Below, piece by piece: positions 36,013 to 44,890 of a DNA stretch of 64,000 bases. The position numbers and the translations under genes are program-made. Below the pieces are notes generated by a model. That model did no database searches. It had not been told where the DNA came from and was given only the letters and a program-made list of their open reading frames with translations. The stretch spans positions 744,001-808,000 of the forward strand of contig JAJTTP010000012.1 of NCBI GenBank assembly GCA_023313575.1, read 5' to 3'. This DNA is from Eutypella sp. D-1. Taxonomy: Eukaryota > Ascomycota > Sordariomycetes > Xylariales > Diatrypaceae. Each line of letters opens with the position of its first letter. Position 1 is the stretch's first letter.

Positions 36013-37424
36013 CTACACGTAAATATAACAGCGCCCTCCCTCTGTCATGCTCATTCCCTCTCTCACCAACGGCTTCCACCCGCCTCCAAGATCCATCACG
36101 TCATCGAGAGTGGCATTTGAAGGCGGAGTTTCTGGCGCCGTGTCCAGAGGAATACCTCCGAAGGTGCGATTTCCGTACATGGCGTAGGTGCGGTGCGCGG
36201 GGTCCTGGCCCTGCCATATCGCCCAGAGGCGATCGACCTGCGCATGGAGCAGGTAGAACGCCGGGTCATTGGGCGAAGTGAGCAGGTCGATGCCGTCGCG
36301 GCCCACGAAGGCGTGCGATTCCCTATGCCAGAGCTTGTCCATGTTGGTGCAGAACGCGGCGATATCAGTGGACCTCAGGAGCGTCGCCGCGTTGTCCCAC
36401 GATAGTTTCGCTCCCGATGCCGGACTGAAGTTCCGTCGCAGACATCGCGGGTTGGCCGCATACCCGTACTTGTTCGCTGGGTCCACGTACGGCTTGTCAA
36501 CGGGCCCTAGACTGACGCTAAAATTCGCGAACGGCCCGTCGCGCACGCAGCCACCGCCTGTACCCGCCGGCCATGGGATTGTGATGTTAATCGCCAGCCC
36601 CGGCATGGCGACTTCGAACGGTCCGTGTCCGTCCTCTAGATACTCTCCATCACCTCCAAACGAGGTCATGCTCCCGTCCCAGACGCGGGACGCTTTCTGG
36701 TCGCGTGAGAACCGTGCATTATCCCAGTACGGCAGCGCCCCCTCATACCCGCATTCGTCGCGTAACGCCTGCTCCATTTTCCAAACGAATAGCCTGTGCC
36801 AGGAGAGGAATGAGCCCTACGGATATATTCAAGGTGAGCTCCTGTAAACTTTCAGACTTGCATGATATGTGTACGATAAGGGACTTGGTCGGCGCATCCA
36901 TCCGATGCCTTCAATCATTATTGTCTCGGAATGATCCTACCAAGCCCTTCTTGGTGTACAACTGACTACATGAATGCAAGTCATGCGGATAACACGTACC
37001 GAGTTATGGATAATATTCGCCTGGTTCATGTGAATATAGGTGAAATCGTCCAACCGGTTAACGACGCCAGGGGCTAGAGCCCTGTCGACGGTCGCCGGCA
37101 ATCCAGCAAGGCACTTCACTGCGTGAATGTAGTCATGCCGATCTGTGTCCTTGAGGTCATCCCTGTATATCGGGGAAGGTCAATATGACGCCGTCATCGC
37201 AAGGAAGCAGGAGCTTCCTACCATGATCTTCGCACGAGAAGCTTCTCCTTGGTGCACGTGGCACTCTGCTCCACTGCCGTCTGGATGCTGTGCTGGTATT
37301 TGCTCTCCAGCTCTTTAATCCCCCGGGGCATCGGGATCCCGGAGCTATTATTTCCGAGGGGAGCTGCGAGGACTGCATGTAACGCCGAGGGGATCACCAC
37401 CCCTATGATCGCCGTAATACGCAT
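36013..37424 (-). CDS. Secreted short-type tyrosinase
   Basis: Three exons (37424-37222, 37162-37000, 36816-36013) encode about 389 residues, with phases 2 and 0. The N-terminus (MRITAIIGVVIPSALHAVLA) is a clear signal peptide. The tyrosinase central domain follows: CuA histidines in DYIHAVKCLAG, in TYIHMNQANIIHNS and in FLSWHRLFVWKMEQ; CuB histidines in LWHRESHAFVG and in DPAFYLLHAQVDRLWAIWQ. Several N-x-S/T sequons fit a secreted glycoprotein. The length and the absence of a long C-terminal shielding domain resemble the short fungal tyrosinase/catechol oxidase group, which oxidise phenols to quinones. In CuB the usual His-His pair is Leu-His. The family call is strong; the preferred substrate is not predictable. 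Confidence 0.92.
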
Positions 37425-37565
37425 GGTGTTGACTCTTTCAGCTAGACAATGGCGGAGAGCGGGTGCAGAATGAAGCCAGATCGTCTGTACGGGAAGAGGT
37501 GATAATTTCGAACCCAGTAAAATCAGAGTTGGACCGAACCGATCATTCACCTAGGCCTCCCCCTC

Positions 37566-37573
37566 TTTATATA
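37566..37573 (-). promoter_or_regulatory. TATA box of the tyrosinase gene
   Basis: On the minus strand the sequence reads TATATAAA, about 142-149 bp upstream of the tyrosinase start codon. That distance allows a leader of about 100 bases. It is called from the sequence match and position only. Confidence 0.5.
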
Positions 37574-39270
37574 ATGGAAACTGCGAGGCAGTTGCTACGT
37601 CCGGCCCAAACGCCCACCAATAAAAAGTTAGAGTGATCGCTCTTGCGGCGGTCAGGTCCAGTGGGATTATATCGAACACCGTGCTCTCCTTCCATTGGAA
37701 CAGGTAACATCCTCGTGGCCCAATCTACTTAATCTAAGCCTAACGGCGCCGCATCTGCTCCGAAAGCCCGGTCCAGATGCACGAATATATTCCTGCGGAT
37801 GTCGCGGCGAATCTGGTCATCGTATTCACTCTCGTATTACGACATAGAACATCAGCTGTTAGCCCTCATATTAGCTTCATTATAGCTTCTCTCCATGTGC
37901 ACTCTCATAGTCAGAGTTCGGAGTCCGGAGCCAGCGTCGCAACAGTACACTCTGTATCATGCGCTCAATTAGGAGGGGGCGAGAAAGTAGAACTTCGGTT
38001 CCATCCGCGGGGTCAGAGCCGAAAACTCGGGTCGGGGATCGGCCACATAATGCTGCGATGCGGCGTTGCGGCGTCTTTCAGCTGATGCTCAGCTGATGGT
38101 ATGGGTCCTTGGTGGAAATGTAGTGAGCTAGTTGGTTGATATAATGAATGCCTGCAGAGATCTTCCTTCATATCCACATTCTTCGCTATGCCAACCTCGA
38201 GCACCGTCTATTGGGTAGCAACATAGTCTGTGGCTCGAAGCTGATACCCTATACAAAAGGCGCCTAAATTATGTACGATGGTTAGATGCTCGTTCTCCAG
38301 ACCAACGGGCCAGGTAGCGCCTCTAAAGAATACCATGCTGTATGTGAGTGAGTCTACTAACTTTCGACGTCGTTACCAAAATCCAATCAGCATAGCCCAT
38401 AATGAGCAATAGCTATCACCCACTCAGTGGCCTTTGATTTAGCCCAAGGGGATAGGCCTTCTAAAAGCTGAATTGACCTTGTGTAAGATACAACACATAC
38501 AGATGTGGGGAGGGGCTGATATAATCGTAAGTTGACAAAAAGCATGATAACTCGGAATTTTACTTATCACGCTCTATACAGGCTGTTGCCAGCCGTATGC
38601 TGGAGGAAAACGGTTGGGGGGACCTAGGTAGTATTCGCATGTAATGAGGACCCGCGGACCCACTTAACCATTAAGGAAACAGAGCACAATGTCAAGAGCC
38701 AATAGAATATGAAAGATGGGCAACAGACGCAACTGTTTTTCCTATTTAGTGGGCATTCCATCGCAAACTCTTGAGACTGGATACACATATTGGTGTTTTC
38801 GTCCGATGATGCCTAAAAGGCTTTTATAACACCTCCTGCGAACTCCACCCCAGTCCCCCACCCGCAACAATCATATAGGCCACGAAGAAACGCGTTCAAA
38901 GACGCACTCAAGGCAGAAGTTACGGAACGAGCTCTTCTAGTACTAGAGCGGTACTGCGTGACCCTTTGCTGCCTGGGGCCCCGCAGCGTGTTTCCACCTT
39001 TCCCTCCGCCCTCCCAAAAAAAGAAAGGATCCCGAGAGCAGTAGCTTTCTAGGGAGCTATGCGGCCTGTGAATGACATATCAGACCGTCAAGAAAGGGGT
39101 CACAGCAGCAGAAGAGAGCGGACGTTGTTTAGTTGCACTTCTGCCAGGGTTGCTGCCATGGAAACCTGGAGTCAGCTAGAGAGAACATGGTCGCCGACGA
39201 ATAGGAAAGGGGCCCTGAATGATGCGGAAGCCAGAATGCGACAACGCGTGCGGTTGCAGCGTGAGTCATA

Positions 39271-39303
39271 GTGGGCCACGCAGTGGTGCGGGGATGCTAA
39301 AAG
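39271..39303 (+). repeat. Upstream element shared with second kinase-like gene, copy 1
   Basis: This 33-bp segment matches 41248-41280 at 24 of 33 positions, with no gaps; seven of the nine differences are transitions. It begins 244 bp before the ATG of the first kinase-like gene, and its partner begins 241 bp before the ATG of the second. It therefore looks like promoter DNA carried along in the tandem duplication. Confidence 0.7.
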
Positions 39304-39514
39304 TAATGTAATAGCAGATATGTTCGGAACAACGTCCTGGGTTCTGATCGTTCAGTCACCCTTTGATGATTATATTAAATAGTCCTATTACTGACGCCGA
39401 CAACTTCCTTCTTCGTATTGTCATTTGGCCATTCTAGAATGTGATCGAAATATACAGTCGAGCTTGTTCTACTCTTCCCATATCTCTTATTCGACCTTAA
39501 AGTCATTAGTCAGG

Positions 39515-40726
39515 ATGGAGAGCTTCTCACGTTGGTTGCTACCACCGTATTCCTACTTCCCGTATATTGAAGGCTTCGAAGTAACCATCAAATCTCATAT
39601 ACCCCCACCCCCATCTGGGTCAGGAAGGCTAATGGAGTACCACCGCCGTCTTCCTCGAAAGCATCTACGAGATAGCTGGAAAGATGAGACCGCCCCGATC
39701 GAAGATCTGTTCAAGCATTTTCCCTTGGAGTCCCCATCGGATCCTCCGCAACCAGAAAGAGCACATCTGACCATCGTTAAGTGCATCGCGACCGGATTCT
39801 TGCGAGGGGCTCAAGTGGTGCTGTGTGACGTCACTCCGCATGATGGCAGAGCGCAATTTCGGGCCGTAGCTAAGGTCTACGACGCTTTCTGGTACCACTT
39901 TCCAAATTCGAGCACGTATATGCCCTATTCCTTAGAGGCTTTATCTTGTGCCGATAAGGAATACATGTGGGAAGCTGCGGTATACCAGCATATGTCCGAT
40001 AAAGGACAGACGGGCATTTCCGTACCAGATTACTTCGGATCCTGGACATTCTCCTTGCCGCTTGAATGGCGTGGCAAAACAGTGGAGAGAAATGTTCGGC
40101 TCATATTGATGGAACATTTGGACGGCATCTGTTTAAAAGACTTATTCATCATTAAGAATCCCATGGCAGACGTTGAATATGAATATGAAGAATACACAAA
40201 CGCATTCCACTACCAAGAGAATTTCAGGCTTGATGTTCTGAAGGAAGTGCTGGAGCGGGACGCGCAGCTGGCCCATGCCAGACTTCGTATGGTCGGGGAT
40301 CTGGCACCTAGCAATGTCATGCTCGTCCCACGACATGAATTCTACAACACCCGCAACACCCCAGCCCGTCTTCCACGTGTGGTTATCATCGGGTTTACCC
40401 ATACAATAGTAATGGAAAGGACAAAGTTGTTCAGAGACAGCAGTTTCCCAGAGTATGAGTTGCCAAAGAACCCTATGGCAACGTTCTGGAGCGGCGCCGA
40501 TAGCGGTGTTTGGTTTGCAGGCTGGATGCCACCTTGGGCTGAATGGGATTTGGATAAACACAGGGGCTGGCTAACCCAACATTTTGGAACCGAGGATACA
40601 AAATGTCACTATATGCCTGTGAACATGAAAGAGCTAGAGCGAGGAAAGAATGATATTTCAAGCAATGAGTCGACCGGGGGAGAGCAGGAAGAGGAAGCAT
40701 CGGATATTGAGATGAAAGATGATTGA
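39515..40726 (+). CDS. Kinase-like protein, tandem copy 1 (probable pseudokinase)
   Basis: A single exon of 403 codons starts at the ATG at 39515 (MESFSRWLLPP); the open frame extends 30 codons further upstream but without an ATG. Kinase-fold landmarks are RAVAKVYDAF (candidate ATP-binding Lys), an EAAVYQHM helix, the hinge-like VRLILMEHLDG and the catalytic-loop-like GDLAPSNVMLV, with D262 in place. At the position of the metal-binding DFG Asp the sequence reads VVIIGFTH, so the Asp is replaced by G293. The C-terminus is acidic (EQEEEASDIEMKDD). It shares many identical segments with the neighbour at 41489-42667, such as GAQVVLC and DYFGSWTFSLP. Loss of the DFG Asp suggests a scaffold or pseudokinase. 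The biological role is unknown. Confidence 0.85.
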   Translation: MESFSRWLLPPYSYFPYIEGFEVTIKSHIPPPPSGSGRLMEYHRRLPRKHLRDSWKDETAPIEDLFKHFPLESPSDPPQPERAHLTIVKCIATGFLRGAQVVLCDVTPHDGRAQFRAVAKVYDAFWYHFPNSSTYMPYSLEALSCADKEYMWEAAVYQHMSDKGQTGISVPDYFGSWTFSLPLEWRGKTVERNVRLILMEHLDGICLKDLFIIKNPMADVEYEYEEYTNAFHYQENFRLDVLKEVLERDAQLAHARLRMVGDLAPSNVMLVPRHEFYNTRNTPARLPRVVIIGFTHTIVMERTKLFRDSSFPEYELPKNPMATFWSGADSGVWFAGWMPPWAEWDLDKHRGWLTQHFGTEDTKCHYMPVNMKELERGKNDISSNESTGGEQEEEASDIEMKDD

Positions 40727-41488
40727 TCTGATCAATCGACCCTCCTAATCTAATTACTATAATTTCGTTCTTTTGTATATCATTCTTACACTGCTGAGGG
40801 TTCCACGCATGCTTCACCCCCTAGATCTCTCTTGAGGATGTATGTTTTCTCTCTATTGATTCCGTCATACTACATGGCCTACCTTCATTTCTTGGTTACC
40901 GTAATTATACGTGTGATATTTTTGGACGAAGTCACCTGGCCTGCCGCGACAACAAAACAATATGGGCGCTAAAATAAGCCAACATGATAACGCTGAGAAC
41001 ATTATGGCTCAGAATTAGAGAAGGGATTTCCCAGAGGCACAACACATGCTCTATGCGCGGATAGTCAAGGAAGAATAAGGGGACTTTTCTACTGCATTTG
41101 CGAGGGAAAGCAGTGCTGTGTTGGAATATATGTTAGTGAAGTTAAATATTATTAGGGGTAAAGGTTTTCGATGGGGTAGGATGTAAGGGGAAAAGGCATA
41201 TAGTATAATACGTTTCTGGGGAAGTCTACTTCGCCATGCTGGTCACGGTGGGTCATGCAGCGGTGTAAAGATGCATAAAGCGATTTTTGAGTGGGTAATA
41301 TACAGATTGGCCACGAATACGTTGTTCTTACATAGTTATGGCTAACTATGGAGAATTTAGCAACATGTCATTTGAAGATGCTATTCACACTTAAGTATTT
41401 AAACCCTCAGCTTTCCCTCCATCCTGCTAATGAACCACATAAAATACCACACTCCTTATTCACCATATAAATAGGCAACAATAACAGC
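40727..41488. other. Spacer between tandem kinase-like genes
   Basis: This 760-bp spacer holds the shared upstream element (copy 2) at 41248-41280 and a TATTTAAA at 41396-41403, about 86-93 bp before the second ATG. A TATAAATA at 41466-41473 is too close to the ATG to act as a normal TATA box. No gene is seen. Confidence 0.6.
41248..41280 (+). repeat. Upstream element shared with first kinase-like gene, copy 2
   Basis: This is the partner of 39271-39303 (24 of 33 positions identical). It begins with GTGGGTCATGCAGCGGTG and lies 241 bp upstream of the second kinase-like ATG. Most differences between the copies are transitions. Confidence 0.7.
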
Positions 41489-42667
41489 ATGTCGACCAAT
41501 AAGGGGTTTTCGCTAGACTATGATAAACCCAGTCTCCCTTACATTAAAGGGTTCAAGACAGTCATCAAGTCCCATACCCCTCCACCTCCATTCAAAAATG
41601 AATACCCTCGAAAAATAACGGAAGGCGCTCCTAGCGACTTCACCCACAAGAACTACGTATTAGAGTACCCTCCTCTGAATAATCCTTCAGATTTCGACAG
41701 TTCACAACCGAAGGAGGCAGACCTGGAAATCATCCAAGCAATTGCCACAGGGGACTCCCGAGGGGCTCAAGTGGTACTCTGTAAAATTACCCCACCAGAT
41801 AACAAATGCTACCAGGCTGTAGCTAAGATCTATGATGCACTTTACTACAACTTCCTTGACATGAATACTCCTTCACTTTCCTACGATGTTGTATTCCGGG
41901 CCGATAGGGATTACACCACGGAGGCTGCTGCGTATGAACATCTTCAAGCAACAGGACAGGCTGGAACATCCGCGCCGGACTACTTTGGATCCTGGACGTT
42001 CAGCTTACCTTGTCAAGGACCTCAAAAGAAAGTGGATAGGCCGGTTCGGCTCATCCTGATGGAGTATCTAAACGGGGCCCGTATGATAGATCTGTTTCGA
42101 GTATTCAGTGCTGGATGCTCAAATGCGTTCCATTACCAAAAGGGCTTCAGACTCGAGGTCATGAAAGAGGTGCTCGAACTAATTTCGCGGCTTGCCCGTG
42201 CTGGAATCAGGCGGAGCGGTTTGGCACCTCAAAATGTGATGCTCGTCCCACGACCTGAGCCCCATTGGACTGAAGCGCAAGTCCCACGAGTGGTTATCAT
42301 CGACTATCACCTGACGAGCATAGATAGGACGGTAAAGTCCTCCGAGGGCAACAACCTCCAAAACCCCGAGAAGCCGCAAAGCCCCATGAAGACTTTCTGG
42401 GCCAAAGATTTTAGTTTTTTCAGTGGCTGGATACCGACTGAATGGCATATATACGGTGGCCATCGTAAGTGGCTCGTCGACCGATTTGGGGCCAATGACA
42501 TGAAGGATACCTATGCGCCTGTGGACCTAACGGAACTCCAGTCAGCGAATGATGGCACAGACAGCGATGATGTGTCCGATACAGACAGTTCTGAAGAGGA
42601 CAGGTCTGAGGAAGAAGGAGATTTGGAGCATGAAGGTGTTTGGCGTGATACGGTGCGAGCCTCATGA
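41489..42667 (+). CDS. Kinase-like protein, tandem copy 2 (probable pseudokinase)
   Basis: A single exon of 392 codons starts at ATG 41489 (MSTNKGFSLDYDKPSLPYIK). It is a clear paralogue of the gene just upstream: GFxxxIKSHxPPPP, IATGxxRGAQVVLC, AVAKIYDALYY, APDYFGSWTFSLP, VRLILMEYLNG and NVMLVPR are shared. Here the DFG-position Asp is kept (VVIIDYHL, D272), but the catalytic loop reads RRSGLAPQNVM, so the Asp found in copy 1 is Gly (G244) and the loop is one residue shorter. The C-terminus is Asp/Glu/Ser-rich. Each copy therefore lacks a different key Asp. An inactive or non-canonical kinase is likely. I know of no characterised orthologue. Confidence 0.85.
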   Translation: MSTNKGFSLDYDKPSLPYIKGFKTVIKSHTPPPPFKNEYPRKITEGAPSDFTHKNYVLEYPPLNNPSDFDSSQPKEADLEIIQAIATGDSRGAQVVLCKITPPDNKCYQAVAKIYDALYYNFLDMNTPSLSYDVVFRADRDYTTEAAAYEHLQATGQAGTSAPDYFGSWTFSLPCQGPQKKVDRPVRLILMEYLNGARMIDLFRVFSAGCSNAFHYQKGFRLEVMKEVLELISRLARAGIRRSGLAPQNVMLVPRPEPHWTEAQVPRVVIIDYHLTSIDRTVKSSEGNNLQNPEKPQSPMKTFWAKDFSFFSGWIPTEWHIYGGHRKWLVDRFGANDMKDTYAPVDLTELQSANDGTDSDDVSDTDSSEEDRSEEEGDLEHEGVWRDTVRAS

Positions 42668-43666
42668 AATTTTGCGAGGCCGCACGTAGCTGAATCTATC
42701 GGGAGTCCACTTTACCATCTCGCTCGCTTCTAGAATACTACCCACACTCTTTTAGTTATTTCTTTGTCTACCTAGGAATTTAGCACTGCGAAGAGCTTTC
42801 TGTTTCGTTTGTCTACTCGACTAATAAAATGGTCTGTTCGCCTAAAAGGGCTCACCGATGATATTACGTGTTACGTGCTTAGACCCCACGAGCGAGTTGA
42901 GTAGATGGAATCTAGTCAAGTAATAGCCAACTTCGTTGGCATGAGTATCACGGTGATCACCTCGAGTAATTAATAAAATATGACAGCTCGAACATCGAAA
43001 TGATCGCGTCACTGGTGGCCAAAACAGCTATTGAGCTAAGGGTTGAGAAATTCAATAGGTACGGACTCGAAATCGAGGCGCATTCTAAAATTTTATTGTT
43101 GGCTCAATCTCTTGTCAGCCGGGTAAGTTATATGTCCATGAACTCCATGGATATGAGTAGTTAGAAATAGGGGTAGGTACCCGTGCTTGCCGTGGTAAGT
43201 CTGTTGGTTTGGTAAGGTTAGAATGCATACCAGTTGTACCTTTAGATATATGGACCCACCGGTTCCTATAATAACTCCCTTATGCAGGTGGTACCTGCCA
43301 AGACCTTCCCGCGCAGGTACTGCATATAGACTAACCTATTATGAATAATGCACGGTCTCCATAGTGGCCGGTGCTGCACGGTATGTTGCCAAGAACCCGG
43401 GGAGACAGGGATCTCGTCAGCGTCAGCTACTTAGTACAAGTAGGCAAACCTTGGATAAAAAACTGGGTGGATAAAATTTTGTTATCTCGAAAGTTTTGCG
43501 CATCCACTAACAACAAAAAGTAACACCAAGCTACGAAGTTAACAAAACATCCTTAGAAACTCAGTGGCCAAAAACATCAACATCTTTTTCCCAACGTACC
43601 GTTGGATTTGCCCGTCTTTTCGTTAGCTATCAATAAAGAATCAAATTTCCGAGCAAAAATCTAGAC
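42668..43666. other. Intergenic region, no gene seen
   Basis: About 1 kb between the second kinase-like gene and the SET/NAP gene. It is AT-richer than the coding DNA and has no long frame. The last 150 bp should be the promoter and leader of the histone chaperone gene. Confidence 0.6.
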
Positions 43667-44890
43667 ATGGCTGAGGCTAAGGAAGGGCTCGCCTGCCCCA
43701 TCACCTACGAGGAATTGAGAGATCTGGAGAGGGATTTTGAGGATGTTGAAACTGAAATAAGTAAGTTAATGGACAATATAGTCTACTTGTCGCTTTTTGC
43801 GCTTTTTGTGCACAGGCCGAAAACCATCTGCCGCGCATTGAACCACTAGAGTTACGGGCTGCATAATTGCGTTGTTGATGCTAACCCTCAATCACAGCGC
43901 GCCAGCATCTCGCGCTCGCCAAGCCATTGTATGAGAAGCGGGAGAAGACAGTCTCTCAGATCCCCAACTTCTGGCCTTTGGTTTTGGAGCAGGCGCCGGC
44001 GGATGTTGACCAGTACATCCACCCCACTGACTCGGCGGTGTTCCTGACCTCGCTGAAGAACATCTCCGTCTCGCATTTTGAGGTCGAGGACGGCGCCAAG
44101 GGTGATCCTCGTAGTGTGGCCATCAAGTTCGAGTTTGAGGAGAACGAGTACTTTGAGGACACGGTCCTCGAGAAGAAATTCTGGTACCGCGTCGCCAAGG
44201 ACGGCTGGACCGGTCTGGTCAGCGAGCCCGTCCCCATTAAGTGGAAGGAGGGCAAGGACCTGACCGACGGTATCCTCGACCTCGTCGCCAAGGTGTGGCA
44301 GCAGGACAAAACTCAGGTAAACGGGGACGGTACCTTCAAGCCAAAAAAGATCGAGGAGTTCACGGCCGACGAGAAGGCCTTGAAGGAGAAGCTTGCTCAG
44401 ACCGGGCTCGGAGGCCTGAGCTTCTTCACCTGGTTCGGCTACCGGGGTCCCCGCGTCAGCGCCGAGGAGAGCCGGGCCGCGCTTGAGAAGGAGCGCGAGG
44501 AGCGTCGTCTCAGGGCCGAGGGTAAGAAGGAAAAGGAGGACAAGGAGGACGAGGAGGAAGAGGAGGAGGATGAGTCGCTGGCGCTCGAGATCTTCCCCGA
44601 CGGAGAGGAGCTTGCCATCGCCATCGCCGAAGACCTCTGGCCCAATGCCATTAAGTATTTCAGTAAGTCTCACTTCATAGCAATCCACTGCCACGGCGCG
44701 GGTAGCCGCCCTGAACCATAACTAACAATCCCATGAAGCCCAGGGCCAGGAAGCCGCCGAGTTGAGCGAGCTCGACTTCGAGGAGTTCGACGCGGACGGT
44801 ATGGAGGAGGATGACGAAGATGATGATGAGGACGCGGCTGAGGTGAACGGCGACGGCGCCGAGCCTCCCGCCAAGAAGCAAAAGACTTAG
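43667..44890 (+). CDS. SET/TAF-I type nucleosome assembly protein
   Basis: Three exons (43667-43760, 43898-44662, 44739-44890) encode about 336 residues; the joins are phase 1 with GTAAGT donors and CTAAC branch sites. The N-terminus gives a dimerisation helix (ELRDLERDFEDVETEITRQH). The NAP fold follows: IPNFWPLVLEQAP, FLTSLKNISVSHFEVE, YFEDTVLEKKFWYR and LSFFTWFGYRGP. A charged Lys/Glu-rich insert and a strongly acidic C-terminal tail end in AKKQKT. NAP/SET proteins bind histones H2A-H2B or H3-H4 and act in nucleosome assembly and transcription. The IPNFW and FFTWF segments point to the SET/TAF-I branch rather than Nap1. A long antisense frame here is a shadow of the acidic codons. Confidence 0.92.

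Larger units (their letters stand above)
37425..39514. other. Divergent region between tyrosinase and first kinase-like gene
   Basis: This 2.1-kb stretch has only short frames. On the minus strand a TATATAAA box at 37573-37566 lies about 140 bp upstream of the tyrosinase ATG. An ACCTAGGT palindrome lies at 38622-38629. At 39271-39303 is an element that is also found upstream of the second kinase-like gene. Confidence 0.6.

Noticed and set aside
32689..37424. Secondary-metabolite gene cluster
   Set aside because: Only two tailoring-type genes are seen; there is no polyketide or peptide synthase, terpene cyclase, transporter or regulator nearby.
41466..41473. TATAAATA as the TATA box of the second kinase-like gene
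   Set aside because: It lies only 16-23 bp before the ATG, so transcription from it would probably start inside the coding region.
43888..44694. 268-codon minus-strand frame with Leu-rich runs
   Set aside because: It is the complement of the SET/NAP gene; the Leu/Val runs mirror the GAG/GAC acidic codons of the charged insert.
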